This document shows, piece after piece, positions 42,071-53,148 of a stretch of 64,000 bases of DNA. The notes below the pieces were generated by a model. It worked only from the letters and a program-made list of their open reading frames with translations, made no database searches and was not told the origin of the DNA. Made by a program: the position numbers and the translations under genes. The stretch is from positions 25,495-89,494 of the forward strand of contig DASSKK010000102.1 in NCBI GenBank assembly GCA_035690495.1, read 5' to 3'. This DNA comes from DASSKK01 sp035690495 (GTDB lineage: Bacteria > Actinomycetota > Actinomycetes > Propionibacteriales > Nocardioidaceae). Position 1 is the stretch's first letter; every line of letters begins with the position of its first letter.

Positions 42071-43099
42071 ATGAGCGAAGCCGCCACAGACGTCCAGGCA
42101 CCGCCCGAGCCGCAGAAGCCGCAGCGGCGTCGCAAGTCCTGGTTCAACCTCTCGGAGGGTGGCGGGGTGCCGATGCTGGTGGCCCCCACGCTGATCCTGC
42201 TCGCGATCGTGATCGGCTACCCGGTGGTCCGCGCGGTCATCATGTCCTTCCAGAAGGACCCCGGCCTGGACAAGGCCACCGGGCTGTTCGTCGCCGGCGG
42301 GCCCGCCGGCTTCTCCAACTACACCCACTGGCTGCTTGCCCAGTGTGTGGCGGCGGGGGGCGGCACGACCACCTGTCCGGCCGGCAACCTCGGCTCGCAG
42401 TTCTGGACCGCGATGTTCAACACGGTCTTCTTCACCGTCGTCGAGGTGGCCATCGAGATCGTGCTCGGCCTGTGGTTCGCGATGATCATGCACCGCAAGT
42501 TCCACGGACGCGGCCTGCTGCGGGCCGCCGTGCTGATCCCGTGGGCGATCCCCACCGCGGTGACCGCGAAGCTGTGGTACTTCATCTTCGCCTACGACGG
42601 GATCGCCAACCACATCCTGCACACTCACATCCTGTGGACCGCTGGGGCGTGGTCCTCCCGGTTTGCGATCATCTTCGCCGACGTGTGGAAGACGACGCCG
42701 TTCATGGCGCTGCTGATCCTGGCCGGGCTGCAGATCATCCCCGACGACGTCTACGAGGCGGCCAAGGTCGACGGCGCGAGCGCCTGGCAGCGGTTCGTGC
42801 AGATCACGCTGCCGCTGGTCAGACCGGCGCTGATGGTCGCGGTGCTCTTCCGGGTGCTCGACGTGCTGCGCATCTACGACCTGCCCGCGATCCTGACCAA
42901 TGGCGGTGGTGGCTCCGGTGACGCGACCACCACGCTCTCGATCCTGGTCATCGACCAGATCCGACAGGGCTTCAACAGCGCCGCGGCGCTGTCGACGATC
43001 ACGTTCGTGTTCATCTTCCTGGTCGCGTTCGTTTTCGTGAAGTTCCTCGGCGCCAACGTGATCGAGACCCAAGAGGCCGAGCGGAAGGGAGCCAACTGA
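42071..43099 (+). CDS. Sugar ABC transporter permease (MalF/AglF type)
   Basis: The 342-residue membrane protein has six or seven helices and the EAA loop EAAKVDGASAWQRFVQITLPL (about 240-260) that contacts the ATPase. A cytoplasmic N-terminal tail is Pro/Lys/Arg-rich. The ATG at 42071 has AGGAGA upstream. Second gene of the uptake operon. Confidence 0.93.
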   Translation: MSEAATDVQAPPEPQKPQRRRKSWFNLSEGGGVPMLVAPTLILLAIVIGYPVVRAVIMSFQKDPGLDKATGLFVAGGPAGFSNYTHWLLAQCVAAGGGTTTCPAGNLGSQFWTAMFNTVFFTVVEVAIEIVLGLWFAMIMHRKFHGRGLLRAAVLIPWAIPTAVTAKLWYFIFAYDGIANHILHTHILWTAGAWSSRFAIIFADVWKTTPFMALLILAGLQIIPDDVYEAAKVDGASAWQRFVQITLPLVRPALMVAVLFRVLDVLRIYDLPAILTNGGGGSGDATTTLSILVIDQIRQGFNSAAALSTITFVFIFLVAFVFVKFLGANVIETQEAERKGAN

Positions 43100-43100
43100 C

Positions 43101-44000
43101 ATGGCTGCGACCACGACCGCAACCCCTCAGGCCGCCGAACAGGCCGGTCCGGTCACCCGGGCTCCGTCCCGGTTCAGCTGGTCTGGGGTGCGCACCTACG
43201 TGGGTGTCGCGATCATCATCATCTGGGGGCTCGCGCCCGCGTACTGGATGGTGGTCACCGCGTTCCGGGACGTCGGGTTCACCTTCGACACCACGCTGTA
43301 TCCCACCCACGTCACGCTGGACAACTTCAGGACCGCCTTCGACACCAGCCTGGGCAACCACTTCGGACTGGCGCTGCTGCACAGCGTGATCATCGGCGTG
43401 GTCACGACTGCGCTGGCGATGGCCGCCGGTGTGTTCTGCGCCTATGCGCTGGCCCGGCTCGAGTTTCGCGGGAAGTACCTCCTGCTCGGGGGCATCCTCG
43501 GCGCGTCGATGTTCCCGCCGGTCGCGCTCGTCACGCCGCTGTTCCAGCTGTTCACCAACATCGGCTGGATCAACACCTACCAGGCGCTGATCATCCCGGA
43601 CATCTCGTTCGCGCTGCCGCTGACTATCTACATCCTCACCGCGTTCTTCCGGGAGATGCCCTGGGACCTGGAGGAGTCCGCCCGCATCGACGGGTGCACC
43701 CAGTGGCAGGCGTTCCGGCTGGTGATACTGCCGCTCGCCGCTCCGGGCCTGTTCACCACGGCGATCCTGGCGTTCATCGCGGCGTGGAACGAGTTCCTGC
43801 TTGCCAGTCAGCTGTCCGGTCCGGCCACCCAGCCGGTGACCGTGGCGATCGCGGACTTCCAGGGCAGTCAGCCGCACCAGGAGCCCTATACGGCGGTGAT
43901 GGCGGCCGGCACGATCGTGGTGGTTCCGTTGGTCATCATGGTGCTGGCCTTCCAGAAGAAGATCGTGGCGGGGCTGACCGCGGGCGGCGTCAAGGGGTGA
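43101..44000 (+). CDS. Sugar ABC transporter permease (MalG/AglG type)
   Basis: The 299-residue CUT1 permease has six transmembrane helices, an N-terminal Ala/Thr-rich tail and the EAA motif EESARIDGCTQWQAFRLVILPL (about 190-210). It starts one base after the stop of the first permease, so the two are translationally coupled and should form the membrane heterodimer. Confidence 0.93.
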   Translation: MAATTTATPQAAEQAGPVTRAPSRFSWSGVRTYVGVAIIIIWGLAPAYWMVVTAFRDVGFTFDTTLYPTHVTLDNFRTAFDTSLGNHFGLALLHSVIIGVVTTALAMAAGVFCAYALARLEFRGKYLLLGGILGASMFPPVALVTPLFQLFTNIGWINTYQALIIPDISFALPLTIYILTAFFREMPWDLEESARIDGCTQWQAFRLVILPLAAPGLFTTAILAFIAAWNEFLLASQLSGPATQPVTVAIADFQGSQPHQEPYTAVMAAGTIVVVPLVIMVLAFQKKIVAGLTAGGVKG

Positions 44001-44239
44001 GCCCCTTGGTCACCCGCCGCCGTCGGCCGCCGCCGCAGACACCGGCCGAGCGCAAGCGGGAGCGCCGCCAGCACGTGCTGGAGACGTTGGTCGGTGCGCT
44101 CGGGTTCTTCACGCTGATCTCGTTCGTGGCGACGGTGATCGCCGAGGTACGCGGCGAGTCGGCGCTCGGACAGGCCCTCGTGCTTCTGGTGTTCGTCGTG
44201 CTTCTGGTGCTCGTCTATCGGCTCTGGCGCCGGACCTGA
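43997..44239 (+). CDS. Small two-helix membrane protein
   Basis: The 80-residue protein has a basic N-terminal region (RRRRPPPQTPAERKRERRQH) then two hydrophobic segments (TLVGALGFFTLISFVATVIA, LVLLVFVVLLVLVYRLW). Its GTG overlaps the permease stop (GTGA), implying coupling. Function unknown; it is the last gene of the operon. Confidence 0.65.
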   Translation: MSPLVTRRRRPPPQTPAERKRERRQHVLETLVGALGFFTLISFVATVIAEVRGESALGQALVLLVFVVLLVLVYRLWRRT

Positions 44240-44256
44240 GCGGGTTGGCGACCGGA

Positions 44257-44343
44257 GGTGGTTTCGAGACGGGCTCCGCTAGCGCCTGTCCTGAGGAGCC
44301 GACGGAGGAGGCGTCTCGAAGGGCTCCGCCCTCCTCAACCACC
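44257..44343. repeat. Dyad repeat A (GGTGGTTTCGAGAC ... CCTCCTCAACCACC)
   Basis: An imperfect inverted repeat of about 87 bases begins GGTGGTTTCGAGACGGGCTC and ends CCTCCTCAACCACC. The GAGG/CCTC cores are duplicated internally. It lies between the convergent small membrane protein and glucosidase genes. Shorter members of the same family are at 46909 and 47747. Confidence 0.8.
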
Positions 44344-44355
44344 AGAGCCTCCTCC

Positions 44356-46029
44356 TCAACCAGCAGGCCGGTGGACCCAGGCGGTGGTGTCCGGGGGCAC
44401 AAACCCGCCCTCGAGCGGCCCGCTGGCCAGCAACGGCTCTCCCTCGGGAAGGGCGACCGGGTCGCTGCCCATGTTCGTGACGCTCTGCCAGCCGCCGGGC
44501 CGGGAGAACGCGACCACGCTCTCCGGGTAGTCGGCCAGCCAGGTCAGCTGCTCATCGGTCTGCAGCGCCCGGCGCAGGCGCAGCGCCTCGCGGTAGAGGC
44601 TCAACGTGGAGTCGGGGTCGTCGCGTTCGGCCTCGACCGACACCGGGCCGAACCAGTCCGGCTGCGGCAGGTGCGCTCCGCCCTCGCCGAAGCCGTACGA
44701 CGGGCCGGCCTGCGTCCAGGGCAACGGCACCCGTGCGCCGTCGCGACCCTTGCGGGTGTGCCCGGACCGCTGCCACGTCGGGTCCTGCCGCTCCGCGTCG
44801 GGGATGTCGCCGACCTCGTGCAGGCCGAGCTCCTCGCCCTGGTAGAGGTAGGTCGACCCGGGCAGGGCGAGGATCAGCATCGTCGCTGCCCGCGCCCGGC
44901 GCAGTCCACGCTCGAGGTCGACCTCATCGCGTGATCCGCCGTCGAGGAGCCAGGCGTCGCACCTGTCACGGTCGCCGCCGAGCCCGTAGCGGCTCGGGTG
45001 CCGGACCACGTCGTGGTTGGAGAGCACCCAGGTGGAGGAGGTGCCGGTCTCGGCGACCTCGTCGAGGTTGCGGGTGATGATGGTCCGGAACCCCTCTGCG
45101 GACCACTCCGCCTCGAGCAGGTCGAAGTTGAAGGCCTGGCCGAGGCCCTCCGGGCTCGCGTAGCGGCCCCGCCGGGACGGGAGGACCCAGGCCTCGGCGA
45201 CAGCGGCCAGCGGCGGGTCGTACTCATCGAAGACCTTGCGCCACTCGCGGTAGATGTCGTGCACGTCGTCGCGGTCCCAGATCGGGTGCTTTCCGGACAG
45301 CGTGAGGTCGACGGCGTGTTCGGCCAGATCCCCCAGGGTGGCCAGCGGCTCGGTCAGGTCCTTGGCGAGCCCGTGGGCGACGTCGACGCGGAAGCCGTCG
45401 ACCCCGCGATCACCCCAGAACCGCAGGATCTCCAGGAAGTCGTCGCGGACCTGCCGGTTGTCCCAGTTCAGGTCCGGCTGCTCGGGGGCGAACAGGTGGA
45501 GGTACCACTGTGCGGGACGGTCGTCTCCGGCTCCGGGCTCGTCCGGAACCCGCTGCCATGCGGGTCCGCCGAAGTTCGACTCCCAGTCGCTGGGCGGCAG
45601 CGAGCCGTCCGGGCCCTTCCCGTCGCGGAAGATGTAGCGGTCCCGGGCGGCCGAGCCGGGCTCGGAGGCGAGCGCCTCGCGGAACCACGCGTGCCGGTCC
45701 GAGGTGTGGTTGGGCACGATGTCGACGATCACCTTGATCCCGGCCTCGTGCAGCGCCGCCACCATCGCGTCGAAGTCGGCCAGCGTGCCCAGCTTGGGGT
45801 CGACGTCGCAGTAGTCGTCGACGTCGTAGCCGCCGTCGGCCAGCGCGGACGGGTAGAACGGGCTCAGCCATACCGCGTCGACCCCGAGGTCGGAAAGGTA
45901 GTCGACCCGGCTCAGCACGCCCGCGAGGTCGCCGATGCCGTCGGCGTTCGCGTCGGCGAAGCTGCGCGGGTAGACCTGGTAGACGACGGCCTGGCGCCAC
46001 CAGTTCGGATCGGACGTCGAGGTGGTCAT
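44356..46029 (-). CDS. GH13 alpha-glucosidase / oligo-1,6-glucosidase
   Basis: The 557-residue TIM-barrel enzyme keeps all GH13 motifs: ADGGYDVDDYCDVDPKLGTL, nucleophile Asp in GFRVDVAHGLAKD (about 205), acid Glu in AVAEAWVLPSRRG (about 275), and VLSNHDVVRHPSR. It hydrolyses terminal alpha-glucosidic bonds of short oligosaccharides in the cytosol (no signal peptide). Its context downstream of a LacI-regulated uptake system suggests it cleaves the imported sugar. The ATG at 46029 (MTTSTSDPNWWRQAV) is the conserved start; an upstream extension is less likely. Confidence 0.94.
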   Translation of the reverse strand: MTTSTSDPNWWRQAVVYQVYPRSFADANADGIGDLAGVLSRVDYLSDLGVDAVWLSPFYPSALADGGYDVDDYCDVDPKLGTLADFDAMVAALHEAGIKVIVDIVPNHTSDRHAWFREALASEPGSAARDRYIFRDGKGPDGSLPPSDWESNFGGPAWQRVPDEPGAGDDRPAQWYLHLFAPEQPDLNWDNRQVRDDFLEILRFWGDRGVDGFRVDVAHGLAKDLTEPLATLGDLAEHAVDLTLSGKHPIWDRDDVHDIYREWRKVFDEYDPPLAAVAEAWVLPSRRGRYASPEGLGQAFNFDLLEAEWSAEGFRTIITRNLDEVAETGTSSTWVLSNHDVVRHPSRYGLGGDRDRCDAWLLDGGSRDEVDLERGLRRARAATMLILALPGSTYLYQGEELGLHEVGDIPDAERQDPTWQRSGHTRKGRDGARVPLPWTQAGPSYGFGEGGAHLPQPDWFGPVSVEAERDDPDSTLSLYREALRLRRALQTDEQLTWLADYPESVVAFSRPGGWQSVTNMGSDPVALPEGEPLLASGPLEGGFVPPDTTAWVHRPAG

Positions 46030-46106
46030 GCCTCCATCGTCCCGGACCGATTGGCACGTTCCAAATCGGGGTCGGCTCTGCATCGCCCGACCCGCTGGAC
46101 GACGAT

Positions 46107-46124
46107 GTTAACGATCGCTAACCT
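46107..46124. promoter_or_regulatory. Putative TetR operator overlapping the -10 of the carboxylase operon
   Basis: GTTAACGATCGCTAAC (46107-46122) is a palindrome with one mismatched pair and nearly repeats 35583-35598. It overlaps a TAACCT hexamer (46119-46124) whose transcription start would be the GTG at 46131. Bound repressor would block transcription. Confidence 0.68.
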
Positions 46125-46130
46125 TGGGCC

Positions 46131-47713
46131 GTGGCAGAAGACACCAAAGCGGACTTGAGGTCGCTCGTCGAGGACCTGCGCGCCCGGCTGGCGGCCGTCC
46201 GCGAGGGCGGCGCTGGTGGCCGTGAGTCGGCACGCGCCAAGCACGTGGCGCGCGGCAAGATGCTGGTCCGGGACCGGGTCGACCGCCTGCTGGATGCGGG
46301 CAGCCCGTTCCTGGAGCTGAGCCCGCTGGCCGCCACCGGGATGTACCAGGGGGAGGTGCCCAGCGCCGGCATCGTCACCGGCATCGGGCGCGTGTCCGGA
46401 CGCGAGTGCGTGATCGTCGCCAACGACGCGACCGTCAAGGGCGGCACCTACTACCCGATGACGGTCAAGAAGCACCTGCGGGCCCAGGAGGTGGCACGAG
46501 CAAACCGGCTGCCGTGCATCTACCTGGTCGACTCAGGCGGCGCGTTCCTGCCGCTGCAGGACGAGGTCTTCCCCGACAAGGAGCACTTCGGCCGGATCTT
46601 CTTCAACCAGGCCAACCTGTCCGCGGCCGGCATCCCGCAGATCGCCGCGGTGATGGGCTCGTGCACCGCGGGCGGCGCCTACGTGCCCGCGATGTCCGAC
46701 GAGTCGGTGATCGTCAAGAACCAGGGCACGATCTTCCTCGGCGGCCCGCCGCTGGTGAAGGCCGCGACCGGCGAGGTGGTCAGCGCCGAGGACCTCGGGG
46801 GCGGCGACGTGCACGCCCGGACCTCCGGAGTGGTCGACCACCTGGCCAACGACGACGCCGAAGCCCTCGCGATCGTCCGCTCGATCGTCGGGACGCTGGG
46901 GGCGCCGGATGGTTTCGAGGCTCGCAAGCTCGCACCTCAACCACCAGAGGGGCCGGCGGAGGATCCCGAGACGCTTTACGACATCGTTCCCGCGGATCCG
47001 CGGACGCCGTACGACGTGCGGGAGGTCATTCGCCGGATCGTGGACGGCAGCCGGCTGCACGAGTTCAAGGCGCTGTACGGCGAGACGCTGGTGTGCGGCT
47101 TCGCGCGGGTCTGGGGCTACCCGGTCGGCATCGTGGCCAACAACGGCATCCTGTTCTCGGAGTCCAGCTTGAAGGGCGCCCACTTCATCGAGCTGTGCAA
47201 CCAGCGGGGCGTCCCGCTGGTGTTCCTGCAGAACATCACCGGCTTCATGGTCGGACGGGAGTACGAGAACGGCGGCATCGCCAAGGACGGAGCCAAGCTC
47301 GTCACCGCGGTCGCCTGCTCGGTGGTGCCGAAGTTCACCGTCGTGATCGGCGGCTCCTACGGAGCCGGCAACTACGGGATGTGCGGGCGCGCCTACGATC
47401 CCCGGATGCTGTGGATGTGGCCGAATGCGCGCATCTCGGTGATGGGCGGGGAGCAGGCCGCCTCCGTGCTGGCGACCGTGCGCCGCGACAGCATCGAGGC
47501 CAAGGGCGGCACCTGGAGCGGCGCCGAGGAGGATGAGTTCAAGGCGCCGCTGCGCGAGCAGTACGAGCGGCAGGGCTCGCCGTACTACTCGACCGCCCGG
47601 CTCTGGGACGACGGCGTGATCGACCCGGTCGACACGCGGCGGGTGCTCGGCATGGGCCTCGCCGCGGCCGCGAACGCGCCGATCCCGCCACCTTCCTACG
47701 GCGTCTTCAGGAT

Positions 47714-47717
<4 letters not shown>
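46131..47717 (+). CDS. 3-Methylcrotonyl-CoA carboxylase beta subunit (AccD1-like)
   Basis: The 528-residue carboxyltransferase transfers CO2 from biotin to an acyl-CoA. Two crotonase-like lobes carry HLRAQEVARANRLPCIYLVDSGGA FLPLQDEVF and VMGSCTAGGAYVPAMSDE (N lobe) and VFLQNITGFMVGREYENGGI and VIGGSYGAGNYGMCGRAYDP (C lobe), as in MCC beta subunits. Location next to a biotin carboxylase/BCCP fusion and HMG-CoA lyase points to leucine degradation. The transcript is probably leaderless from GTG 46131. A dyad repeat inserted in frame at 46909-46945 encodes residues about 260-272. Confidence 0.92.
46909..46945. repeat. Dyad repeat C, inserted in frame in the carboxylase beta gene
   Basis: The insert (ATGGTTTCGAGGCTCG ... 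CACCTCAACCACC) forms a hairpin with TGGTTTCGAG/CTCAACCA arms. It encodes a stretch (GFEARKLAPQPPEGP) between two conserved parts of the protein, with no frame disruption. Confidence 0.7.
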
Positions 47718-49741
<2,024 letters not shown>

Positions 49742-49765
49742 CGTCCGCGGAGGGAGTGGGGTCAG

Positions 49766-50701
49766 GTGAGAGTTCCGAGCGTCGTCCGCGACGAGTCGCT
49801 GCCGCAGCGGGTGACGATCTACGAGGTCGGCCCACGCGACGGGCTTCAGAACGAGCAGGCACTCGTGCCGACCGAGACCAAGGCGGAGTTCATCAGGAGG
49901 CTGGTCGACGCCGGGATGCCGGTCATCGAGTCCACCAGCTTCGTGCACCCGAAGTGGGTGCCCCAGCTCGCCGACGCGGCCGAGCTCGTCGACCTGCTCA
50001 CCGGAGACCCCGGCGGAGCCGCCTTGGACATGCCGGTGCTGGTGCCCAACGAGCGCGGACTCGACCGGGCGCTGGACAAGGGCGTGCGGCACATCGCGAT
50101 CTTCGGCAGCGCCACCGAGACGTTCGCGCAGCGCAACCTGAACCGCAGCCTCGACGAGCAGTTCGCCATGTTCGCGCCGACGGTGACCCGCGCCCGCGAC
50201 CACGGCTTGGACGTGCGCGCCTACGTCTCGATGTGCTTCGGCGACCCCTGGGAGGGGGAGGTGCCGATCGCGCAGGTGGTCGACGTCGGCCGCCGGCTGC
50301 TCGACCTGGGTGCCTCGCAGCTGTCTCTGGGCGACACGATCGGGGTGGGGACGCCAGGGCACGTGAGCGCCCTGCTGGGGGCCTTCGGTGAGGCGGGCCT
50401 CGGCGCCGACGTCCTCGCCGTGCACTTTCACGACACCTACGGTCAGGCGCTGGGCAACGCGATGGCGGCGCTCCGCTCCGGCATCACCACGTTCGACTCG
50501 TCCGCAGGCGGCCTGGGCGGCTGCCCCTACGCCAGGAGCGCCACCGGCAACCTCGCGACCGAGGACCTGGTCTGGATGCTCACCGGACTCGGAGTCGACC
50601 ACGGCGTCGACCTCGAGTCGCTGGTCTCCACCTCGGTCTGGATGGCCGGAGTGCTCGGCCGGCCCAGCCCGAGTGCGGTGGTGCGCGCACTCGGGGTCTA
50701 G
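49766..50701 (+). CDS. Hydroxymethylglutaryl-CoA lyase
   Basis: The 311-residue HMGL-like TIM barrel has metal/substrate motifs YEVGPRDGLQNEQALVPT (about 17-34), ESTSFVHPKWVPQLADA, LGDTIGVGTPGHV, VHFHDTYGQALGN and SAGGLGGCPYARSATGNLAT with the catalytic Cys. It splits HMG-CoA to acetyl-CoA and acetoacetate, the last step of leucine catabolism that the two upstream genes feed. The GTG at 49766 has GAGGGAGTGGGG upstream. Isovaleryl-CoA dehydrogenase and methylglutaconyl-CoA hydratase are not in the cluster. Confidence 0.93.
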   Translation: MRVPSVVRDESLPQRVTIYEVGPRDGLQNEQALVPTETKAEFIRRLVDAGMPVIESTSFVHPKWVPQLADAAELVDLLTGDPGGAALDMPVLVPNERGLDRALDKGVRHIAIFGSATETFAQRNLNRSLDEQFAMFAPTVTRARDHGLDVRAYVSMCFGDPWEGEVPIAQVVDVGRRLLDLGASQLSLGDTIGVGTPGHVSALLGAFGEAGLGADVLAVHFHDTYGQALGNAMAALRSGITTFDSSAGGLGGCPYARSATGNLATEDLVWMLTGLGVDHGVDLESLVSTSVWMAGVLGRPSPSAVVRALGV

Positions 50702-50737
50702 CGGGCTCGCCTAGGAGCCCTGGGGCACAATCGGCGC

Positions 50738-51841
50738 ATGGCCGAACGTCCGTCCCGCCGTGTGTTCCTGCACATCGGCGCGCCGAAGACGGGCACCACC
50801 TACCTCCAGGACCGGCTCGCGCTGAACCGCAGCGAGCTGTCCCGGCACGGCGTGGAGTATCCCCTCGGCCTGCACTCCAGCCAGTTCCGCGCGGCCCTGG
50901 ACCTGATCGACCGGCCGTGGGGCGGTCTTCGCGAGCAGGTGCGCGGCGAGTGGGAGTCACTGGTGGGGAGGGTCCGCCGCTGCGACGGCACGGTGGTGGT
51001 CAGCCACGAGATCCTGGCCGGCGCCAGGCCGGGTCAGATCAAGCAGGCGATGGCCGACTTCGCCGACAGCGAGGTGCACCTGGTCTACTCGGCGCGCGAC
51101 CTGGGGCGCCAGATCCCCGCCGAGTGGCAGGAGGGCATCAAGCATCGCCGGATCCGCTCGTTCGGCAAGTTCGTCAAGCAGGTCCAGGCGGCTCGGCGTA
51201 CCAAGCCGACCATGTGGTTCTGGCGGGTGCAGGGGCTGCCGGACGTGCTCGGCCGCTGGACCGGTGGCCTTCCTCCCGGGCACGTCCACCTGGTGACGGT
51301 CCCACGGCCCGGCGGCCCCCCGGACGAGCTGTGGAACCGCTACTGCACGGCGTTCGGCATCGACCCCGCCTGGGCCCCGCTCGACGGCGGGCGCGCCAAC
51401 GTGTCGATCGGCACCGCGGAGACCACGCTGCTTCGCAAGCTGAACCGCCGGCTGAAGAAGGCCGGCGTCGGCTCGGAGGACTACCGGCGGCTGGTCCGCG
51501 ATGTGATTGTGCACGAGACGCTCGCCGCGCGGGAGCCGATGATCCGCACCACGCTGCCACCGTGGGCCCACCCGTGGGCCGCCGAGGTCGCGGAGGAGTG
51601 GATCGAATGGGTGGAGGGATCCGGGATCCACGTGATCGGCGACGTCGAGGATCTGCGTCCGGTGCTCCCGGACCAGGCAACGGAGTGGGACGACCCCGAC
51701 CGTCCCAAGCGCGTCGACATGGTCGACGCCGCCCTCGATGCGCTGGTCGCGATCACCGTGGAGGCAGCCTCTCGCCCGGACCCGCGGGTCCAGATCACCG
51801 CGAAGCTGGGCCGGGCCGCCCGGCGGCTGCGCGGGCAGTGA
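50738..51841 (+). CDS. Sulfotransferase-like protein 1
   Basis: The 367-residue protein has a P-loop-type PAPS 5'-phosphosulfate-binding loop IGAPKTGTTYLQDRL near the N-terminus and the 3'-phosphate region LVYSARDLGRQIPAEWQE. Later segments (RWTGGLPPGHVHLVTVP, LNRRLKKAGVGSEDYRRLV, EWIEWVEGSGIHVIGDVEDL) recur in the two following genes. Sulfotransferases of this kind modify glycans or lipids; the acceptor is unknown. First of three tandem paralogues, each overlapping the next by 4 bases. Confidence 0.85.
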   Translation: MAERPSRRVFLHIGAPKTGTTYLQDRLALNRSELSRHGVEYPLGLHSSQFRAALDLIDRPWGGLREQVRGEWESLVGRVRRCDGTVVVSHEILAGARPGQIKQAMADFADSEVHLVYSARDLGRQIPAEWQEGIKHRRIRSFGKFVKQVQAARRTKPTMWFWRVQGLPDVLGRWTGGLPPGHVHLVTVPRPGGPPDELWNRYCTAFGIDPAWAPLDGGRANVSIGTAETTLLRKLNRRLKKAGVGSEDYRRLVRDVIVHETLAAREPMIRTTLPPWAHPWAAEVAEEWIEWVEGSGIHVIGDVEDLRPVLPDQATEWDDPDRPKRVDMVDAALDALVAITVEAASRPDPRVQITAKLGRAARRLRGQ

Positions 51842-53148
51842 ACGGTTCCGGGCCGGGCAGAGTGAGCGGCCGGTGCACGGGCGGCTACCCGGCTGCCGTC
51901 GCGGCTTGGGTGGAGCATCTGCGTGCGGGGGGTACGACGCCCTGGACGGACTGGGCCGCCGGCGACGGAAGGCCCAGCTCGGTGCTGCCGCAGGACCGAC
52001 TCGACGAGGTCCCGGTGGGTGCCGCGGAGTGCGAGTTCGTCCGCCGGCTCGCGGTGTCCGCGCGTGACCACGCCGACGACGATGCTGACCGCTCCGCCGA
52101 GGAGTTCGCGTCGCTCGCGGACCTGGTGCTCTCCCGGTCGGGGCCGGGTCGCGGCCGTCCCGCGCAGCCACTGCCCTGGCCCGGACCGGTGGACGGCAGC
52201 GCCGTGTCGTCGGTGCCCACCGGGCCGCCGGCGCTGGACCCGGCCGACGTCCCCGACGCGGAGCTGATCCGGGTTGGCTGCGGTGTGCTCGCCGAGCTCC
52301 TGATCGCGTCCGGCCCGCGGGGGCCTGCGGCGGGGTCACCGGCTATGCCGCGCAGGCCGCTGCTCACCCGGGTGCCGGCCTTCCGGATCGAGGGGGCGGC
52401 GGTCACCACGGCGAGGCTCCGTCGCCGGCTCGCCGACCGTGGTGTCGTCGAAGGCGGCCTTTCGCCGCTGGTCCTCCTGGTCGGACACGGACTCGACGCG
52501 ATGCTCGCCCAGGCCTGGTCGGCACGGGTGCAGCGCGGATCGCAGGCACGCTGGCCGGGGTTCGTCGCCCGCTGGTCGGGCCGGGACCGGCTGCCCTCCT
52601 CGGCCGACCTGCCCCGGATCGCGAAGCGCTGGACGGAACGGGTCGGCGCAGGCAACGTGCACCTGATGGTGCGTGCCGGCCCGCCGGCCGGCGAGGTGGC
52701 GGGGCTGCTCGGGATCGCTCCGGAGTCGGGTGGTGCCTGGTCCGGTCTGGCACCGGCCTACCGGGACCTGAGCCCGGCCGAGGTCGACGTGGTGCGCCGG
52801 GTCAACGCCGTGCTGGCCGTGCGCACTGGTCCGGAGCACGCCGCAGGCCTGCGTCGAACCCTCGTCGCGGAGCTGGCTGACTTGCTGCCTCGGCGTCACC
52901 CACCGCAGGCGCTGGGCGTCCCGCCGCGGCTCCAGCCGTGGGCGAGGGCGCGGGCGCTGCGGATGGTCGAGCAGCTGGGGTCCGGCGGGTACGTCGTACA
53001 CGGTGACCTGGAGCGGATCATGCCGCGTTTCGAGCAGCCCGAGACCCGTCCGCCGGGTAGTACGGTGCTCAGACTGCTGACGCTGGCGTGCCTGGATCTC
53101 GCTGGGCGCAACGAGCAGACCCTGGAGGGGGAGGAGCAACGCAGATGA
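51838..53148 (+). CDS. Diverged sulfotransferase paralogue lacking the PAPS loop
   Basis: The C-terminal half of this 436-residue protein aligns with both neighbours (RIAKRWTERVGAGNVHLMVR versus RWTGGLPPGHVHLVTVP; VRRVNAVLAVRTGPEHAAGL; RMVEQLGSGGYVVHGDLERI). The N-terminal half (about 1-180) lacks any GxPKTGTT loop and is Pro/Gly-rich. It therefore looks catalytically inactive and may serve as a partner subunit. GTG 51838 overlaps the upstream stop, and the gene overlaps the downstream start. Confidence 0.72.
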   Translation: MNGSGPGRVSGRCTGGYPAAVAAWVEHLRAGGTTPWTDWAAGDGRPSSVLPQDRLDEVPVGAAECEFVRRLAVSARDHADDDADRSAEEFASLADLVLSRSGPGRGRPAQPLPWPGPVDGSAVSSVPTGPPALDPADVPDAELIRVGCGVLAELLIASGPRGPAAGSPAMPRRPLLTRVPAFRIEGAAVTTARLRRRLADRGVVEGGLSPLVLLVGHGLDAMLAQAWSARVQRGSQARWPGFVARWSGRDRLPSSADLPRIAKRWTERVGAGNVHLMVRAGPPAGEVAGLLGIAPESGGAWSGLAPAYRDLSPAEVDVVRRVNAVLAVRTGPEHAAGLRRTLVAELADLLPRRHPPQALGVPPRLQPWARARALRMVEQLGSGGYVVHGDLERIMPRFEQPETRPPGSTVLRLLTLACLDLAGRNEQTLEGEEQRR

